Of a DNA stretch of 7,128 bases, positions 6,216-7,128 are shown in pieces. Position 1 is the first letter of the stretch, and the number at the start of each line of letters is the position of its first letter. Position numbers and translations under genes: made by a program. Origin of the DNA: Dehalococcoidia bacterium (GTDB taxonomy: Bacteria; Chloroflexota; Dehalococcoidia; Dehalococcoidales; RBG-16-60-22); NCBI GenBank assembly GCA_030605045.1, contig JAUWBK010000059.1, positions 1 through 7,128 on the forward strand. Reading direction: 5' to 3'. The notes beneath the pieces were generated by a model, which saw only the letters and a list, made by a program, of their open reading frames with translations, searched no databases and was not told the DNA's origin.

Positions 6216-6338
6216 ATAAAGCATTCTTTCTCCGAGCCTGCTCTCCTAAAGATATATCTATGGAGACTGGCCGATAGGGTATCGCTGGAAACGGCGGTGC
6301 CTCCCGTGTTTGGAAAGGAGAATTCTCTGTAGCTTTAT
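6216..6338 (+). promoter_or_regulatory. Moco/Tuco riboswitch aptamer (molybdenum or tungsten cofactor)
   Basis: The stretch contains both conserved ends of the Moco RNA motif: TCTCCGAGCC at 6229-6238, and GCCTCCCGT followed by TTTGGAAAGGAG at 6299-6307 and 6309-6320. The second block matches the E. coli moaA leader (GCCUCCCGU...CUGGAAAGG) almost base for base. The outer helix is ATAAAGC (6216-6222) with GCTTTAT (6332-6338). An inner helix is TCTCCT (6242-6247) with AGGAGA (6316-6321). A small hairpin is possible inside, either CGAT/ATCG (6272-6284) or CGCTG-GAAA-CGGCG (6283-6296), a GNRA-capped stem. The motif class represses molybdenum-cofactor and molybdate-uptake genes when the cofactor is abundant. 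Here it precedes a tungstate/molybdate permease, which fits. The interior is much shorter than in E. coli, a trait proposed for tungsten-cofactor variants. Helix boundaries are read by eye. Confidence 0.88.
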
Positions 6339-6350
6339 GCGGGAAGCACC
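6296..6350 (+). promoter_or_regulatory. Antiterminator pairing between aptamer core and terminator arm
   Basis: GGTGCCTCCCGT (6296-6307) can pair with GCGGGAAGCACC (6339-6350) in 11 of 12 positions (one C-A mismatch, one G-U). The left strand is the conserved cofactor-binding core; the right strand contains the first eight bases of the terminator stem. The two structures exclude each other, which is how a transcriptional OFF-switch is built. Confidence 0.72.
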
Positions 6351-6373
6351 TCGAAACGAGGTGCTTCTTTTTT
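6343..6373 (+). terminator. Intrinsic terminator of the riboswitch expression platform
   Basis: GAAGCACCTCG (6343-6353) and CGAGGTGCTTC (6357-6367) form an uninterrupted 11-bp stem closed by an AAA loop, followed by six T (6368-6373). It lies five bases after the outer aptamer helix and before the permease's ribosome binding site, so it must be conditional for wtpB to be made. Confidence 0.93.
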
Positions 6374-6395
6374 AGATGCAGTAAACACTACTAGT

Positions 6396-6402
6396 AGGAG
6401 GT
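6396..6402 (+). promoter_or_regulatory. Ribosome binding site deciding the TTG start of wtpB
   Basis: AGGAGGT, a full Shine-Dalgarno, stands six bases before the TTG at 6409-6411. The first in-frame ATG, at 6439, is 36 bases away and has no Shine-Dalgarno of its own, so the TTG is preferred. Confidence 0.75.
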
Positions 6403-6408
6403 GGTCTT

Positions 6409-7128
6409 TTGGGTAAGAAATGGTTTACCGCTAATAGGATGACACTTACCTTTGTACTTCTTGGGTTAGTTATTTTCCTATTTATCATTGTGCCTCTGGG
6501 TAAGATGATAGTTGCCTCTGACCCTAAGATACTGCTTGATACCGCCCTCGATAGCAGGGTCATCGGCGCTATCTGGCTTAGTCTGTATGCTGCTTTTATA
6601 GCTACTGCTGTTGGCTGTCTCCTGGGTGTGCCTTTAGCCTACCTGCTGGCTAGATTTGAGTTTCCTGGTAAAAATCTGGTGGAGGGGCTAATTGATGTGC
6701 CTATTGTAATACCCCACACTGCGGCTGGTATCGCTTTACTTTTTGTCTTTGGTCGCAATTTTTTTGCTGGCAAAGCCTTTCATTTCATGGGGATTGACTT
6801 TGTTGACTCCACCGCTGGCATTGTGGTGGCTATGCTCTTTGTTAGCATCCCCTTCTTGATAGACTCGGCTAAAGAGGGCTTCAAGAAGGTAGATGTCAGG
6901 CTGGAGAAGGTAGCCCGCACCCTTGGTGCCTCACCGTGGCAAGCCTTCTTCAGGGTTTCGGTTCCTCTGGCGTGGCGGAGCATTGTGGTCGGCAACATCA
7001 TGATGTGGGCCAGGGGTATAAGCGAGTTCGGCGCAGTTATTATCCTGGCTTATCACCCGATGATAGCTCCTACCCTCATCTTGGAGCGGTTTGAGACTTA
7101 TGGTCTGGAATACTCTCGACCGGTAGCC
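6409..7128 (+). CDS. wtpB: Tungstate/molybdate ABC transporter permease, WtpB/ModB family (partial at 3' end)
   Basis: 240 codons are open from TTG at 6409 to the window edge with no stop; only a few tens of residues should be missing. Hydrophobic segments at about 11-33, 55-80, 91-115, 137-152 and 191-215 mark an inner-membrane ABC permease. The cytoplasmic EAA-type loop that docks the ATPase is at about 167-189 (KVARTLGASPWQAFFRVSVP). The following ARGISEFGAVIILAYHPM (201-218) and PTLILERFETYGL (221-233) closely resemble the archaeal and bacterial WtpB/ModB proteins that import tungstate or molybdate. The partner ATPase (wtpC/modC) is expected just downstream; the binding protein (wtpA/modA) is not immediately upstream, because this gene is first in the transcript. 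Control by the riboswitch in its leader supports an oxyanion of Mo or W as substrate; which of the two cannot be settled here. Confidence 0.9.
   Translation, partial: MGKKWFTANRMTLTFVLLGLVIFLFIIVPLGKMIVASDPKILLDTALDSRVIGAIWLSLYAAFIATAVGCLLGVPLAYLLARFEFPGKNLVEGLIDVPIVIPHTAAGIALLFVFGRNFFAGKAFHFMGIDFVDSTAGIVVAMLFVSIPFLIDSAKEGFKKVDVRLEKVARTLGASPWQAFFRVSVPLAWRSIVVGNIMMWARGISEFGAVIILAYHPMIAPTLILERFETYGLEYSRPVA

Noticed and set aside
6372..7001. Two minus-strand open frames (6372-6563 and 6780-7001) opposite the permease.
   Set aside because: Both are shadows of the wtpB frame; the first also overlaps the riboswitch terminator.
1..7128. CRISPR arrays, transposase genes, tRNA or rRNA genes, phage or defence genes.
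   Set aside because: No regularly spaced repeats, no transposase or integrase motifs, and no tRNA-like cloverleaf were seen on either strand.

Overview
The window looks like a piece of an anaerobic bacterial chromosome of intermediate GC content. The Mo/W-related riboswitch, the WtpB-type permease, the CoA-thioester enzymes and the TTG/GTG starts would suit a Chloroflexota (Dehalococcoidia-like) or similar strict anaerobe. That placement is inference only; no marker gene is present. Everything from position 1 to 6027 is read on the minus strand, and everything from about 6170 to the right edge on the plus strand.

Left block (1-1631, minus): three closely spaced genes, probably one operon. 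Transcription order is a metallo-beta-lactamase-fold hydrolase with all seven expected metal ligands, a cysteine-rich DUF3795 protein with an added C-terminal zinc ribbon, and a Mut7-C RNase-domain protein with a TTG start that is cut by the window edge. The 263-base gap to its right (1632-1894) holds several small inverted repeats and no gene.

Central block (1895-6027, minus): a five-gene run. From a strong promoter (TTGACG, 17 bases, TAAAAT with a TG extension) come an enoyl-CoA hydratase, a 3-hydroxybutyryl-CoA dehydrogenase and a FabG-like short-chain dehydrogenase. Next come a CorA-type metal channel and a YhhQ-type queuosine-precursor transporter, the last two separated by one base. The first three act on 3-hydroxyacyl/3-ketoacyl-CoA chemistry (beta-oxidation or the butyrate/crotonate route). 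The two membrane proteins are functionally unrelated and may only share the transcript.

Right block (6170-7128, plus): a divergent extended -10 promoter drives a leader carrying a molybdenum/tungsten cofactor (Moco/Tuco) riboswitch. An 11-bp intrinsic terminator follows, then a tungstate/molybdate ABC transporter permease (wtpB/modB family, TTG start) that is open at the right edge. The conserved 3' core of the aptamer can pair with the 5' arm of the terminator. This gives a readable OFF-switch: cofactor bound, terminator forms; cofactor absent, antiterminator forms and the transporter is made. This regulatory leader is the most interesting part of the window.
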